Shown in pieces: positions 29,089-39,019 of a DNA stretch of 64,000 nt (the first letter of the stretch is position 1; every line of letters begins with the position of its first letter). The stretch spans positions 496,001-560,000 of the forward strand of contig DAOTCE010000001.1 in the NCBI GenBank assembly GCA_035452965.1. Direction: 5' to 3'. Position numbers and translations under genes: made by a program. The notes below the pieces were generated by a model. It did not search any database and had not been told where the DNA came from. It saw only the letters and a list, made by a program, of their open reading frames with translations. This DNA comes from Candidatus Paceibacterota bacterium. GTDB lineage: Bacteria > Verrucomicrobiota > Verrucomicrobiia > Limisphaerales > UBA8199.

Positions 29089-32000
29089 TTAGGGCAGGAC
29101 CTGGATACGGTAGAAACGGTTGGTGGCGCCGGAGGAAGAGTCGAACCAGCGGGTGACAGGGTCAGTGAGGCTGGCCGGGACGACCGCGCCGACAATTGGC
29201 TGCATAGGCTCGTGCAGGTTGGTAGTGGCGAGCACTTGGTAGGATTTGCCGGGCACGCTGGCCCAAGTGACCTCGGCAGGAGTGTCGGGAACCAGATGCG
29301 TGATGCGGAGGAAGGAATTGAGGTCGCCCGGGTCGGTGCCGGCGAGCAGTTCGAGCCAGTCGGGAACGGTGTCTCCGTCCGTGTCGAGGACCGAGTTCCG
29401 GATGCCCACAAGCACGGTGCGGCTCGCGCTGAGATTCACGCCGTTGGAGAAGGTGACGAGAATGGTGTTGGTGCCGGGGGAAAAGTCCCGCCAGTTGTAG
29501 TAGATCTGGCGCATTCCCGTGCCGCAGCCAAAGGGGCGGATGTTGTAGAGGACGTTGCTGTTGGCGTCCTGACGCGGTTGGAAGACGCCGTTGATGTAGA
29601 TGCTGAAGAGGTTGTAATTGGTGGTGGTAAGGGTGGCGGTAAAACAGGATGAGATGGTGAAGACATCATTGGAGTTGAGGGTGAGCACCTGTCCGTCAGT
29701 GGATGGATTGACGATATTGAGCACGGTGGCCGGTCCTTGGGCATTGATTGTGCGGGTGACCGTAGTGTAGCGCTCCGGGTAAACGCTCGACGCGGTGTCC
29801 TTGAGGTAAACATCAATCGTGGCGGTGCCGCTACTGGCAACGGGACTGTAGGCGAAGCGAAACTCCTGCGGGTAATTGGGGTACTGCTGACTCAGGCCGC
29901 CGTCCGGAGAGACTGCGCTGGCCGTGCCACAGTTCTGGCCATTGTTGTCGGTGATGCAGTAATCCACCGCTGTTGTCGAGCTGTCGGCGCGCACGACCAC
30001 GGTGTAGGTGCTGCTAGTCAGCGTGGCGCCGTCTGTGGCGGGGTAGGCAATGACTCCGCCCGGCAACTGGCCGGCGTAGTAAAAGGTCTGCAGGAAGGTG
30101 TTATAGACCGCCGATTTGCCGCTGCGCGGCAGGAAAGCGCGCGCGCGGACAATGTGGAATCCGCTACGCAAGCCGGTGGTGGTGTCGCTCGTGTTGAGGT
30201 TGTTATGCAGCCACACCGTGGCGGCGGTGGGATTGAAGTTCGTTATACCGAATTGGGTCAGGCCGTAAAGCTTGGCGCCGTCGGCGTCGGAAATGGCCTC
30301 AATCGGGCCATAGACGCCGCCCTTGAACAGGGCCACCTTGTAGCGAACTTCGGGGCTCCCGGACTGTGCCGGGATGGTGCCCTTCCACCAGTCGATGGTG
30401 GATTCAGCCACGTCGTTGGTCTGCCACCCCGCCTCGACGACCTGGGTGGTCCCTTTGCCGACGCCGAAGGCTCCTTCGGGATTGGTGCCGTCGGTAGTGT
30501 AGTAGATAAAGCACTTGTCAATCTGGAACTGGTAGCCTGACTTGATCCAGATATCCACGGGCTGGCCGGCCCCCGGATTGTAGGGGATGCGCTGAGTGGG
30601 AGTGCTGCGGCCTTTGGCGGTATTAGTCGCCGCCGGATCGTGATAAACCCAGTCGGCTGTCTGGGTCTTGACACCCAAACCTCCACCCGCCCCATTGACC
30701 ACCGACGTGGTTGTGGTGCCGACGGTGTATTTGTACGTCTCGGCGCCGGGTGAAGCGATTGTGTTCCGGTCGACCAAACGTGCGCCGAATTTCTCCGGGC
30801 CATAGCGGAACTGCTGCAGCGCCTGCTCGTAACCGAGCCATACGTCAGTGACATAACCAGGCCGGTTGTCCCGCCGGTCAAAGCCCGTGCCGGGGCCGAG
30901 GCCCATGTGACTGTTCAGGTCGAGCCCGCCGTCCAACTTGACCGCCATATTCACGGCCGACGCGTCGCTGCGCAGGAGCATGTCAAAGGGCGCATTGGTC
31001 AGGACCGGAATCCGGATAGAGTAGGTACTGGTGGTGGCGGCGAGATTGCCTTCGCCGGGAGCGAGCAGGACGTTGCCGCCGGAGTCCACGCTCCCCCGCA
31101 TCTTGAAGGGATAAACCGGGCCGAAGCCAGGATCGCCGTGGCTGCCGTCGCGGCGGGTGACCAGCAGCGTCGGCGCGACTGCCCCGCCCTGCCGGAAGGT
31201 GATGGCATTGGTCAGCACATTTGCGCGGCTCGGCTCCGGCCACTGGTAGCCGTACATCACCCAGCCCCCGGCCGGAATGAGCAACTCAATGGCGCCGCCT
31301 CCCGGGGCCAGGACCTGGCCGCCGGCCACATAGATTTTCCGTTGCGCCGGGCTGGCAGCGAAGGCGGTGGAAGTCGCCTCTGCCTGACTGGTCGTGGCTT
31401 CATGCACCAACAGCTTCGCACAGGTGCGGGAATTGCCGCCATTTGGCGAACTGCTGGCCATCTGTGACAGGACTGATCCGGGTGGAAAGCCGACCACCAA
31501 GCCAAAACCCTTGGAGGGGCTTCCGTTATAGCAGTTGTAGTAACCGTCATCGGCTCTAACGATCCCGTCGTCAAAGAGGACATCGCCGGAGGGGTTGTTG
31601 TAGGTGGCGTTCATCGCAAAGAGGACCACCGTGGCGTCGGGGTTGCTGTAAGGATCGCCGCCAGCAACGTCGCGATAGTCATATCGTTCGAAGGCGACGA
31701 TATGACTGTCGCTCCAACGCGGGCGCGTGCCGCCGCGGGCCATCTGATTGTGGATGTAACAGGTCTCGGGCATGGTGTTATCGCCGAATTGACCGAGGTA
31801 ACAAGTCATGGGGACCTGTGGGAACGTGGATTCGCTGCCGGGCGGGCCAGCCCAGTTGAAGTTATCCGAGTAGATCATCGGCAGGCCCTCGTGCATGAAG
31901 TAATAGGCGTTCTGCAGCTCGCGGTGGGTCGGACAGCAGAGGAGGTGGTCGTGATCCTCGGCGAACTGGACGCCCTGGGCGGCGCTGAACGCGCCGTCGT

Positions 32001-33189
32001 ACGGAATGAAATGAGGCTGGTCAAGGTCCGCAGGCAGCGAGCCGCCGCCCTGCAAGCCACCATTGAGCACGGTGCGCAGGGGCGAGTTCAACAACCGCAT
32101 CCCGGTACTGATGTATTCGCCGTACGACGGCGGGGAGCCCAGGTGTTCGCCGAAGACCATGGCGTCATTGCGCGGCGCCTCGGTGTCGAAACAACTATTC
32201 CGGTTATCGTCGGTTTCCGGGTAGCCGTTGGTGCGGACGTTGCTGCCGTAGCCGTGCGTGAAATCGAACATGGCCTGAATTCCGCCAAGGTAACCGCGCC
32301 AACTGGTCGAGTAGTCGCCGAAGAAAGGGGAAGGCACATGCTTAACTGCATCCAGCCGGAAACCGTCGCACTTGGTGGCGTGGATCGTCCACATCGCGGC
32401 GCGGGTGAGGTAGTCCTCGACCCGCTCGGCGACGGGCTGGCCGTTGGTGCCGTTGAAGGCATGCCAGGTGCCTCCGGGCCAGCTAAAGCCAGGCGAACCG
32501 CCGGCAGCCCATGAACCCAGGGCAACGGTGTTGGTGTCCATGTAGTACTCGGGATTGGCGGGATGGCGGACGAAGAAGGGCTTGCTGGCTTGGCTCCAGA
32601 GGGACGGGCCAAAGTTATAGTTGATCCCGCCGGGTTCGGTAGCCAGATCGCAGAGGCCGTTGATCGGCTCGTTCTGCACATAATCCTGATCGCCCCAGTC
32701 CTCCACATTCGGCCAGTTCCGGTTCCCGCTGCTGGTGGTCTTCAAATGGAAGTCCTGTGGCAGTAGCCCCGGGAAGAAGTTGGTGGGGGTGTAAACGTCA
32801 TAGCCCGGCACGACTCCCTGGCGGTGGTTCATGATGTTGTCGAAGTAGACGCGAATGCCGAACCGGTGGGCGGTCTCGACCATCTCCAGCAATTCGGCTT
32901 TCGTGCCGTACTTGGTGGCGACGGTGCCGTTCTGATATTTGTCGCCTAGGTCAAACGGATCAAAGAGATCGTAGCCCACCGACAGCAGCCCACCGCCCTT
33001 GGCGGGCACGGGGAGCCACAGGCTGGTGTAGCCGGCCTCCGCCAGCTCGGGCATCTTCTGGCTGAGTTCGCTCCACTTCATCTGGAAGAGCTGAAGCATT
33101 GCCTCGCCCCGGGCAGCCGTCAGGCCGCCAAAGAGAAGTATGAAAACGACGCTCAAAGACGCGGTGCGGTGGGCAAGGCTAGTGCGCAT
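29089..33189 (-). CDS. Large secreted GH13 alpha-amylase family protein
   Basis: A 1366-residue exported enzyme. A signal peptide (LSVVFILLFGGLTAARG) leads directly into the barrel: LQLFQMKWSELSQKMPELAEAGYTSLWLP, VYFDNIMNHRQ, CDGFRLDAVKHV with the nucleophile Asp near 279, MVFGEHLG with the acid/base Glu near 348, and FAEDHDHLL with the third Asp near 413, where the usual NHD reads DHD. Long beta-rich regions follow (about 560-1250), including a TVDWVYH-like accessory region and an Ig-type segment, then a calcium-type repeat (DTDGDTVPDWLELLAGTDPGD) and the terminal RFYRIQVLP module. It is the first gene of the leftward half of the glucan locus. Confidence 0.88.
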   Translation of the reverse strand: MRTSLAHRTASLSVVFILLFGGLTAARGEAMLQLFQMKWSELSQKMPELAEAGYTSLWLPVPAKGGGLLSVGYDLFDPFDLGDKYQNGTVATKYGTKAELLEMVETAHRFGIRVYFDNIMNHRQGVVPGYDVYTPTNFFPGLLPQDFHLKTTSSGNRNWPNVEDWGDQDYVQNEPINGLCDLATEPGGINYNFGPSLWSQASKPFFVRHPANPEYYMDTNTVALGSWAAGGSPGFSWPGGTWHAFNGTNGQPVAERVEDYLTRAAMWTIHATKCDGFRLDAVKHVPSPFFGDYSTSWRGYLGGIQAMFDFTHGYGSNVRTNGYPETDDNRNSCFDTEAPRNDAMVFGEHLGSPPSYGEYISTGMRLLNSPLRTVLNGGLQGGGSLPADLDQPHFIPYDGAFSAAQGVQFAEDHDHLLCCPTHRELQNAYYFMHEGLPMIYSDNFNWAGPPGSESTFPQVPMTCYLGQFGDNTMPETCYIHNQMARGGTRPRWSDSHIVAFERYDYRDVAGGDPYSNPDATVVLFAMNATYNNPSGDVLFDDGIVRADDGYYNCYNGSPSKGFGLVVGFPPGSVLSQMASSSPNGGNSRTCAKLLVHEATTSQAEATSTAFAASPAQRKIYVAGGQVLAPGGGAIELLIPAGGWVMYGYQWPEPSRANVLTNAITFRQGGAVAPTLLVTRRDGSHGDPGFGPVYPFKMRGSVDSGGNVLLAPGEGNLAATTSTYSIRIPVLTNAPFDMLLRSDASAVNMAVKLDGGLDLNSHMGLGPGTGFDRRDNRPGYVTDVWLGYEQALQQFRYGPEKFGARLVDRNTIASPGAETYKYTVGTTTTSVVNGAGGGLGVKTQTADWVYHDPAATNTAKGRSTPTQRIPYNPGAGQPVDIWIKSGYQFQIDKCFIYYTTDGTNPEGAFGVGKGTTQVVEAGWQTNDVAESTIDWWKGTIPAQSGSPEVRYKVALFKGGVYGPIEAISDADGAKLYGLTQFGITNFNPTAATVWLHNNLNTSDTTTGLRSGFHIVRARAFLPRSGKSAVYNTFLQTFYYAGQLPGGVIAYPATDGATLTSSTYTVVVRADSSTTAVDYCITDNNGQNCGTASAVSPDGGLSQQYPNYPQEFRFAYSPVASSGTATIDVYLKDTASSVYPERYTTVTRTINAQGPATVLNIVNPSTDGQVLTLNSNDVFTISSCFTATLTTTNYNLFSIYINGVFQPRQDANSNVLYNIRPFGCGTGMRQIYYNWRDFSPGTNTILVTFSNGVNLSASRTVLVGIRNSVLDTDGDTVPDWLELLAGTDPGDLNSFLRITHLVPDTPAEVTWASVPGKSYQVLATTNLHEPMQPIVGAVVPASLTDPVTRWFDSSSGATNRFYRIQVLP

Positions 33190-33286
33190 AGTCCGATATT
33201 ATCGAGCTTAACATTCAGCGGCGCCCGATAGCTACCGCACAAAGATGCGGGCGCGGAATGTCCCGCCATCTGCTTAAGTAGTAGCG
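33190..33286. promoter_or_regulatory. Divergent promoter region of the alpha-glucan locus
   Basis: A 97-base spacer between the leftward GH13 and rightward GH57 genes must hold both promoters. CCGCA (33235-33239) and TGCGG (33246-33250) form a small inverted repeat that could be an operator. AT-rich GATATTATCGAG at 33195-33206 may include a -10 element. No hexamer pair is convincing. Confidence 0.4.
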
Positions 33287-36200
33287 ATGTCCGTGATACC
33301 GACTACACCGCAGCGATCCTGGGCGGTCGAGTGCTTTCCGTTGCCTTCCAGCCGCCGCTTTCGTTTCCCGGCGGCGGCTATCCTCCACCTTGCCCTCCTC
33401 GCAGCCTGTAGCACCGCCTGGGGTTCCACCGGCATCCATACCACCTGGCTCTGGCACTTGCATCAACCAGTCTACTGGCCCGATCGCCGCAACTACGGCA
33501 CCGACCACTACGAGGCTGCCTGGGACACTATCCAGCAGCAGGATGCGGGGCGGCCGCATCCCAACCCCGAGGGACTGCGCACCATCTTTGGCCTGGACGA
33601 CCGTGTAAATGCTTACCAAGGCCGGCCCAGCGCGGCGCTCGGCACCATCGGGGGCTATCTCAATTCCGGCGCACAGATCAGTTACTCCGGTGCGCTGATG
33701 GAGAATGTTCAGAGTTTGGGCGCCGCGCGCCAGCTTGGCTACGATCCCGCGTGGTATGGGGCCAATCGCAATGCCCGAACGTGGACCACCACCGCCGGCA
33801 AGCCGCGCATGGACCTGGTCAACTTCACCTACCACCACGCCCTGGCGCCGCTGCTCAGCGATGCGACGCTGGAGATGGAGCTGCGAATCCATCGCCGTCA
33901 AATGGAGATCTTCTGGGGCACCAACCCCGCGTTCTCGCGCGGCTACTTCCCGACGGAGACCTGCTTCTCCGAGCGGATGATTCCCATCCTGAAGCGCGTG
34001 GGGATTGACTGGACTATCATCGCCAACACCCATCTGGCGCGCGCATGCGCGGACTTCCCGGTTGCAGTCGGCTCCGGGGGCGAGAACTGCGACCTGCCTA
34101 ACCTGGCCGACCAACTCAACCCGGCCCAGGGCGCCGGCAACTATCAACGCATTTCAATTGACCGCGGCTGCTCACCCATCCAGGTCATGCCGTTTGGATT
34201 CCAGCTTCACTATGCGCGCCACGTGGACCCGGATACCGGAGCGGAATCCAAGATTATTGTAGTGCCCAGCGATCAGGCCCTGGGCTGGAAAGACAGCTAC
34301 GGCCAGTGGGGGCTGGGCCTGCTCGATCCGCTCGATGCGCGCAATAACCCCGCCAAACCGGCGCTGGTGATGTGTGCCCATGACGGTGACAACGCCTGGA
34401 GCGGGGGCTACTCCTACTACATGGAGTGGGTGCAGAATTTCGCCAGCCAGGCGAGCGGGCGCGGCTACGAACTCACCACCGTCGAGCAGTTCTTGCAGGA
34501 ATTCCCGCCCGACGCCAACGACGTCGTTCATGTCGAAGACGGCGGCTGGGTGTATGCCGACGGCGACTTCGGTTCGCCAATCTTCATCAACTGGCACTGG
34601 CCTCCCAGCTACTCCAGCAGTGGCGTCAACGTCGTGGACCCCAGCCAGGGCGTCAGTGACAAGGCCGACAACTGGCGCGTCATCATCGCCACGGAGAACC
34701 GCGTTAAGACTGCGCAGCAAGTTGCCGGGGTAACGCCGAACATTGACCAGGTGCGCGATCCGGGCAGTTTCAGCACCACTCCCAACGGCGTCGAGTTGGG
34801 CTGGCACTATTACCTGGGCAGTCTCGACAGCGGGTTCGTCTATTACGGCTGCCACGACGATGAATGCCACCGCGCTGTCGTCGCCCAATCCAACGCTGTC
34901 CGAAACGTCAACGGCATCCTGGCGGGCAATCCCGCCGGCGACACCACCGCCCCCACACTCTTTCCGCCGCAGCGGCATCCGTGGAATCCCGGCGGCACCA
35001 ACTTCGGCGTGCAATACGGCTACAAGCTGACCGTCGCCACCAACTCCGACTTCTGGGTCTGGACCTACGGCTATGACGTCTCGGGCATCTCGAACGTCAC
35101 CCTGCACTTCCGCATCAACGGGACCAACCCGCCCACCAGCGACCAGTTTAAGACCTATGCGGGTGGCCCGCTGGCCGGCGCCTGGCTCACCTCCAACATG
35201 ACCAAACGCGTGGTCGCTCCCGTCATCGGCGTGACCCCGCAGTACATCGCAGACTACTATTATGCGAAAGTGAGCGGCGTCACCAACAGCTACGTGGATT
35301 ACTATGTCGCGGGCACAGACAGCCGCGGGAATACCTGCAAGTCTCCCATCTACCACGTCTATGTCGGCGCTTCCCAGGGCGGGGGGGGAGGCGGCGCCAC
35401 GAATGGGTGCAATGATCGCGTTTGCGTTTCGCCGGCGCCACCCGTGGCCGGAGTTAGCGCTACGATTGCATTCACCCCTGTCGGCGGCCCCTTGGTCGGC
35501 GCAAGCGCCATCTACATCCACTTGGGCTGGAACGGTTGGTCCACGGTCGTCAATCCCGATCCGGCCATGACGTTTAACTCGGCCTCCAATCGCTGGGAAT
35601 ACACGGTGACCGTGCCCGCCGACGCGACCCAATTGGACTGCGTTTTCAACAACGGCAGCGGCACCTGGGACAACAATGGCGGCCAAGACTGGCATTTCCC
35701 GGTCAGCAGCACACCCCAGGCTCCCTCCCAGCCTCAGAACCTTGTCCTGGTTCCCGTGCAGACCAACCAGATCAACCTAGCCTGGTCCGCTTCCTCCGGC
35801 GCCACCGCCTACATCGTCCACCGCGCCGGTTCACCTCTCGCCTTGACCACGGCCGTCACCTACTCCGACACAGGACTCGCCGCTGACAACTACTACTGCT
35901 ACTCCGTTGTCGCCTCGAACAACATCGGCCTCTCCGCGCCCAGCGCCACCGTCTGCACCAACACTCTCGCCGCGCCGCCCACCAACATTCCACCCTTCAT
36001 CCTTGACGGCACCTTCAATTACCCTGGCTACCAACTCGCCTCGAGCGGCATGGTGCTCTATGGCGCGTTGCGCGGCACAACGCTCTATGTCGCCACGTGG
36101 TCCACTGGCACCAGCGGGCCGAATGACCATTTCATTCTGGTCAGCGACCAACTCCTCTCCTCGGCCACCGCCGGGGCGCCTTGGGCCAAGACCGGCTACG

Positions 36201-36772
36201 TCGCTGCCGCCACCAGCAAGCCCTTTCTCGCCAGCGAAAGCATCAACACCTACGTTGCCTGGTTCAACGCCCCAGCTTCCTCGACGGCTTTCAAGGCCGC
36301 GACCAGCTCCGGGGCCATGGCGGGCACCATTGACCTGGTCGCTGCCTTTGGTTACATGCCGACGAACATCTATCTCTGCGCCGCCGCCTACCAGACCGCC
36401 GACAATGGCGTTCTGGCCGCCCAATGCCCCGCCGGCACCGGCCCGGATATTGACCCTGGCGAGTTCTTTGTCATCCCGACCGCGGCGCTGCACGACAACA
36501 ATGCGGACGGCAAGTTCGACCGCCTTGACCCGGCGTTGGGATTCACATTGCAGAACCTGCAAGTTGGCGCCAGCGGGTATGCGGTCAACTGGGCCGCCAT
36601 GCCGGGTCATTCTTACCAAGTTGAGTGGACTGCGTTCCTCGGCGGCGCCTGGAGCAACCTGCCTGGCGGGCTTACCACCGCCGGCCCGCTCCAGCTTATC
36701 CTCTCCTGCACCGACCCAGTGCCGCCGGCAGCCGCCACTCAACGATTCTACCGGGTAAGGCTGCTCCCTTAG
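33287..36772 (+). CDS. Secreted GH57 amylase/amylopullulanase with CBM25 and FN3
   Basis: A 1161-residue exported alpha-glucan hydrolase. After a signal peptide (AAILHLALLAACSTAWG) the GH57 hallmarks appear: TTWLWHLHQPVYWPD, YFPTETCFSE with the nucleophile Glu224, and MCAHDGDNAW with the acid/base Asp366. A Gly-rich linker near 700 leads to a CBM25-like starch-binding domain (AIYIHLGWNGWS...FNNGSGTWDNNGGQDWHFPV, about 725-805), an FN3 domain (about 810-885), a beta-rich domain and a C-terminal module with GHSYQVEWTAFL ending QRFYRVRLLP. The next GH13 gene starts 25 bases later, so the two probably form an operon. Confidence 0.9.
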   Translation: MSVIPTTPQRSWAVECFPLPSSRRFRFPAAAILHLALLAACSTAWGSTGIHTTWLWHLHQPVYWPDRRNYGTDHYEAAWDTIQQQDAGRPHPNPEGLRTIFGLDDRVNAYQGRPSAALGTIGGYLNSGAQISYSGALMENVQSLGAARQLGYDPAWYGANRNARTWTTTAGKPRMDLVNFTYHHALAPLLSDATLEMELRIHRRQMEIFWGTNPAFSRGYFPTETCFSERMIPILKRVGIDWTIIANTHLARACADFPVAVGSGGENCDLPNLADQLNPAQGAGNYQRISIDRGCSPIQVMPFGFQLHYARHVDPDTGAESKIIVVPSDQALGWKDSYGQWGLGLLDPLDARNNPAKPALVMCAHDGDNAWSGGYSYYMEWVQNFASQASGRGYELTTVEQFLQEFPPDANDVVHVEDGGWVYADGDFGSPIFINWHWPPSYSSSGVNVVDPSQGVSDKADNWRVIIATENRVKTAQQVAGVTPNIDQVRDPGSFSTTPNGVELGWHYYLGSLDSGFVYYGCHDDECHRAVVAQSNAVRNVNGILAGNPAGDTTAPTLFPPQRHPWNPGGTNFGVQYGYKLTVATNSDFWVWTYGYDVSGISNVTLHFRINGTNPPTSDQFKTYAGGPLAGAWLTSNMTKRVVAPVIGVTPQYIADYYYAKVSGVTNSYVDYYVAGTDSRGNTCKSPIYHVYVGASQGGGGGGATNGCNDRVCVSPAPPVAGVSATIAFTPVGGPLVGASAIYIHLGWNGWSTVVNPDPAMTFNSASNRWEYTVTVPADATQLDCVFNNGSGTWDNNGGQDWHFPVSSTPQAPSQPQNLVLVPVQTNQINLAWSASSGATAYIVHRAGSPLALTTAVTYSDTGLAADNYYCYSVVASNNIGLSAPSATVCTNTLAAPPTNIPPFILDGTFNYPGYQLASSGMVLYGALRGTTLYVATWSTGTSGPNDHFILVSDQLLSSATAGAPWAKTGYVAAATSKPFLASESINTYVAWFNAPASSTAFKAATSSGAMAGTIDLVAAFGYMPTNIYLCAAAYQTADNGVLAAQCPAGTGPDIDPGEFFVIPTAALHDNNADGKFDRLDPALGFTLQNLQVGASGYAVNWAAMPGHSYQVEWTAFLGGAWSNLPGGLTTAGPLQLILSCTDPVPPAAATQRFYRVRLLP

Positions 36773-36797
36773 ATTTTCAATTCATAAATCACCGCGC

Positions 36798-38195
36798 ATG
36801 ATAAAACACATGAACACATACATTATCCGCCGCCGTTCAGGATGGCTGGCCCTCGCCTGCGTTCTTCTGGCCACCTCGCTCTTCCCGCTTCACGCCGACC
36901 CCGCGCGGGTGGCCCGCTCCGTCCCGCCGTGGGTCCGCGATGGAGTCGTCTATGAGATTTTCCCCCGCAATTTCTCCCCGGAGGGCAATTTCAACGGCAT
37001 CACCGCGCGCCTCGACGACCTTAAGGACCTTGGCGTTAATATCCTCTGGCTCATGCCCATTCATCCGCTGGGCGAGAAGCTGCGCAAGGGCACCCTCGGC
37101 AGTCCCTACGCCGTGCGCGACTACTACGCCATCAATCCTGATTACGGCACCGAGGCCGATTTGAAGCGCCTGGTTTCCGAAGCCCACAAGCGCGGGCTCA
37201 AGGTCATTATTGACGTGGTGGCGAACCACACCGCCTGGGACAGCGTGCTGATGGCGCACCCGGAGTTCTACAAGCAGGACGCCAGCGGGAAGATCATCCC
37301 GCCAGTCAAGGAATGGACCGACGTTGCCGGCCTGAACTACCAGAATCCCAAGCTGCGAGAGTACATGATCGGCATGCTCAAGCACTGGATTGATCCCGGC
37401 ACATTCGACCTCGACGGCTTCCGATGCGACGTCGCCTACGAAGTGCCGACCAGCTTCTGGGAAGAAGCCCGCGCCGAGCTGATGAAGGTCAAGCCCGACA
37501 TCTTCATGCTGGCCGAAGCCAGCAAACCCGAGCTGCTCTACCAGGCCTTCGACGCGGACTACTCGTGGCCGTTGCACGGCACTTTGAATGAGGTGCTGCT
37601 GCGCGGCGCGCCAGCCTCCGAGTTCAAACGGTCGTGGGAGGAAAGCCGGAAGCAGTTTCCCCAAGGCTCCCTGCACGTGCGGTTCTCGGACAACCACGAC
37701 GAGGCGCGCGCCGTGGCCCGCTTCGGGGCCAAAGGCGCGCTTGCGGCCTCGGCGCTGATGTTCACGCTCGACGGCGTACCGCTGCTCTATAACGGCATGG
37801 AGGTCGGCGACGCGACCGAATCCGGCGACCCCGCCCTGTTTGAGAAGCTGCCGGTCTTCTGGAAGCCCAAGGAGCGCCCGCCGCTCCGCCAGATTTATCA
37901 AGGCCTGATCCGGCTGCGCAAAGCATACCCCGTCTTCCGCAACGACCGTGTCATCTGGCTGCGCAACTCGGACGAGGCGAACCTGGTGACCCTCATGCGT
38001 CTGGACAGCAAGGACGAATTTGTAGTGGTCATCAACTTTTCAAACCGCCCCGTTATCGGCTGGGTGGAGGTGATGCACGACCGGGAGTTCCAGCCGGTCA
38101 AGATGGCTGGCATGCCCGAACCGCCCTCGGATTGCTTCCCGCTTTTCCGCCTCAACGGCTTCGAGTGGCGCATTTATCATCGCACAGTGAAGTAG
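36798..38195 (+). CDS. GH13 alpha-amylase family enzyme, single-domain
   Basis: A 465-residue exported enzyme with a signal peptide (GWLALACVLLATSLFPLHA). The barrel is complete: VVYEIFPRNFSPEGNF, VNILWLMPIHPLGE, VIIDVVANHTAWDS, FDLDGFRCDVAYEVP with the nucleophile Asp211, IFMLAEAS with the acid/base Glu240, and FSDNHDEAR with Asp301. The compact size and the ARVARSVPPWVRDGVVYEIF start resemble neopullulanase/maltogenic-type GH13 enzymes that act on short maltooligosaccharides, so it may finish digestion of products from the larger enzymes. It lacks the calcium repeat and FYR-type module of its neighbours, suggesting a periplasmic rather than surface location. Confidence 0.92.
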   Translation: MIKHMNTYIIRRRSGWLALACVLLATSLFPLHADPARVARSVPPWVRDGVVYEIFPRNFSPEGNFNGITARLDDLKDLGVNILWLMPIHPLGEKLRKGTLGSPYAVRDYYAINPDYGTEADLKRLVSEAHKRGLKVIIDVVANHTAWDSVLMAHPEFYKQDASGKIIPPVKEWTDVAGLNYQNPKLREYMIGMLKHWIDPGTFDLDGFRCDVAYEVPTSFWEEARAELMKVKPDIFMLAEASKPELLYQAFDADYSWPLHGTLNEVLLRGAPASEFKRSWEESRKQFPQGSLHVRFSDNHDEARAVARFGAKGALAASALMFTLDGVPLLYNGMEVGDATESGDPALFEKLPVFWKPKERPPLRQIYQGLIRLRKAYPVFRNDRVIWLRNSDEANLVTLMRLDSKDEFVVVINFSNRPVIGWVEVMHDREFQPVKMAGMPEPPSDCFPLFRLNGFEWRIYHRTVK

Positions 38196-38297
38196 CGCAG
38201 GGCTCTCCCTTTGCCATTCCCCCCGTCTTCCCGGCGCCCCGGCAGATGAGCGAAATCCTGCTGCTCCGCAGTTGAAGCGCCTCGAGGAGGCCTGCGG

Positions 38298-38909
38298 CTA
38301 CTGTGTCCTGACTCGATAAGACCTTTTGTCGGATGCCCCCGTATTGGTGTCAGTGAAGGTAAACGAACCGTCTGGAGGCGTATTGCTGCCGATTGGAATC
38401 CAAGCGCCTGACACTGCCAGGTTGGTTTTGGCCTCGATCACATGCAAACGGCCGCTTACGCCCTGGACATCGAAACTTAACTGGCCCGGGGCGGAGACGC
38501 GCGGGCTGCTCAACAGAGCTGGTGCAGGAGGCGGGTTGGTGATGACGAGAGCGCCTTGCATGGCAGCGTGAATCTGGCAGATATAGGCCAGTGAATTGGG
38601 TGCATTCAGGGGCACCGAGAAGGTTAGCGTTCCGTTGTCTATTCCGTTTCCCGTCACTCCGCTATTGTACGCGGCTGTGGTGCCGGTTACGGCGTTGGTT
38701 TTTATCCAGAATGGATGGCCTGTTGCGGCGATGGCGAATGAGTAAGTTTGTCCGCGGATCAGTGTGAGGGTGGGGTCATTCACACCGTTGATTCGGTAGT
38801 CACTGATGCCATTATTGACGACATTGAAGTCGGCCCCCGCACCGCGCTGGGCAACCAGTATTCCGGGAAGGACCAGGAACAGTCCAATCCCCTTCCTGAT
38901 CTTAGTCAT
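38298..38909 (-). CDS. Secreted cupredoxin-like copper protein
   Basis: A 203-residue exported protein. The first 110 residues after the signal form a plastocyanin-type beta-sandwich (SDYRINGVNDPTLTLIRGQ, YSFAIAATGHPFWIKT). A likely type 1 copper site is the His in TGHPFWI plus Cys, His and Met in YICQIHAAMQG. The C-x2-H-x2-M spacing matches the short loop known from amicyanin, not the longer plastocyanin loop. A second domain, GRLHVIEAKTNL...W and RSYRVRTQ, resembles the C-terminal module of other secreted proteins here. An electron-transfer or copper-binding role is plausible. ATG 38921 and GTG 38936 are alternative starts. It converges with the GH13 gene. Confidence 0.8.
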   Translation of the reverse strand: MTKIRKGIGLFLVLPGILVAQRGAGADFNVVNNGISDYRINGVNDPTLTLIRGQTYSFAIAATGHPFWIKTNAVTGTTAAYNSGVTGNGIDNGTLTFSVPLNAPNSLAYICQIHAAMQGALVITNPPPAPALLSSPRVSAPGQLSFDVQGVSGRLHVIEAKTNLAVSGAWIPIGSNTPPDGSFTFTDTNTGASDKRSYRVRTQ

Positions 38910-39019
38910 TGGAAGTACCATAGGCTCCCAATACACCAGGTCAAGCCGCGGTTCTCGAACTGTCGGCCGGCGGCTCGTGGACGGTGTTGGCCGGACAGGA
39001 CCGTTTGTCGTGGACCAGA

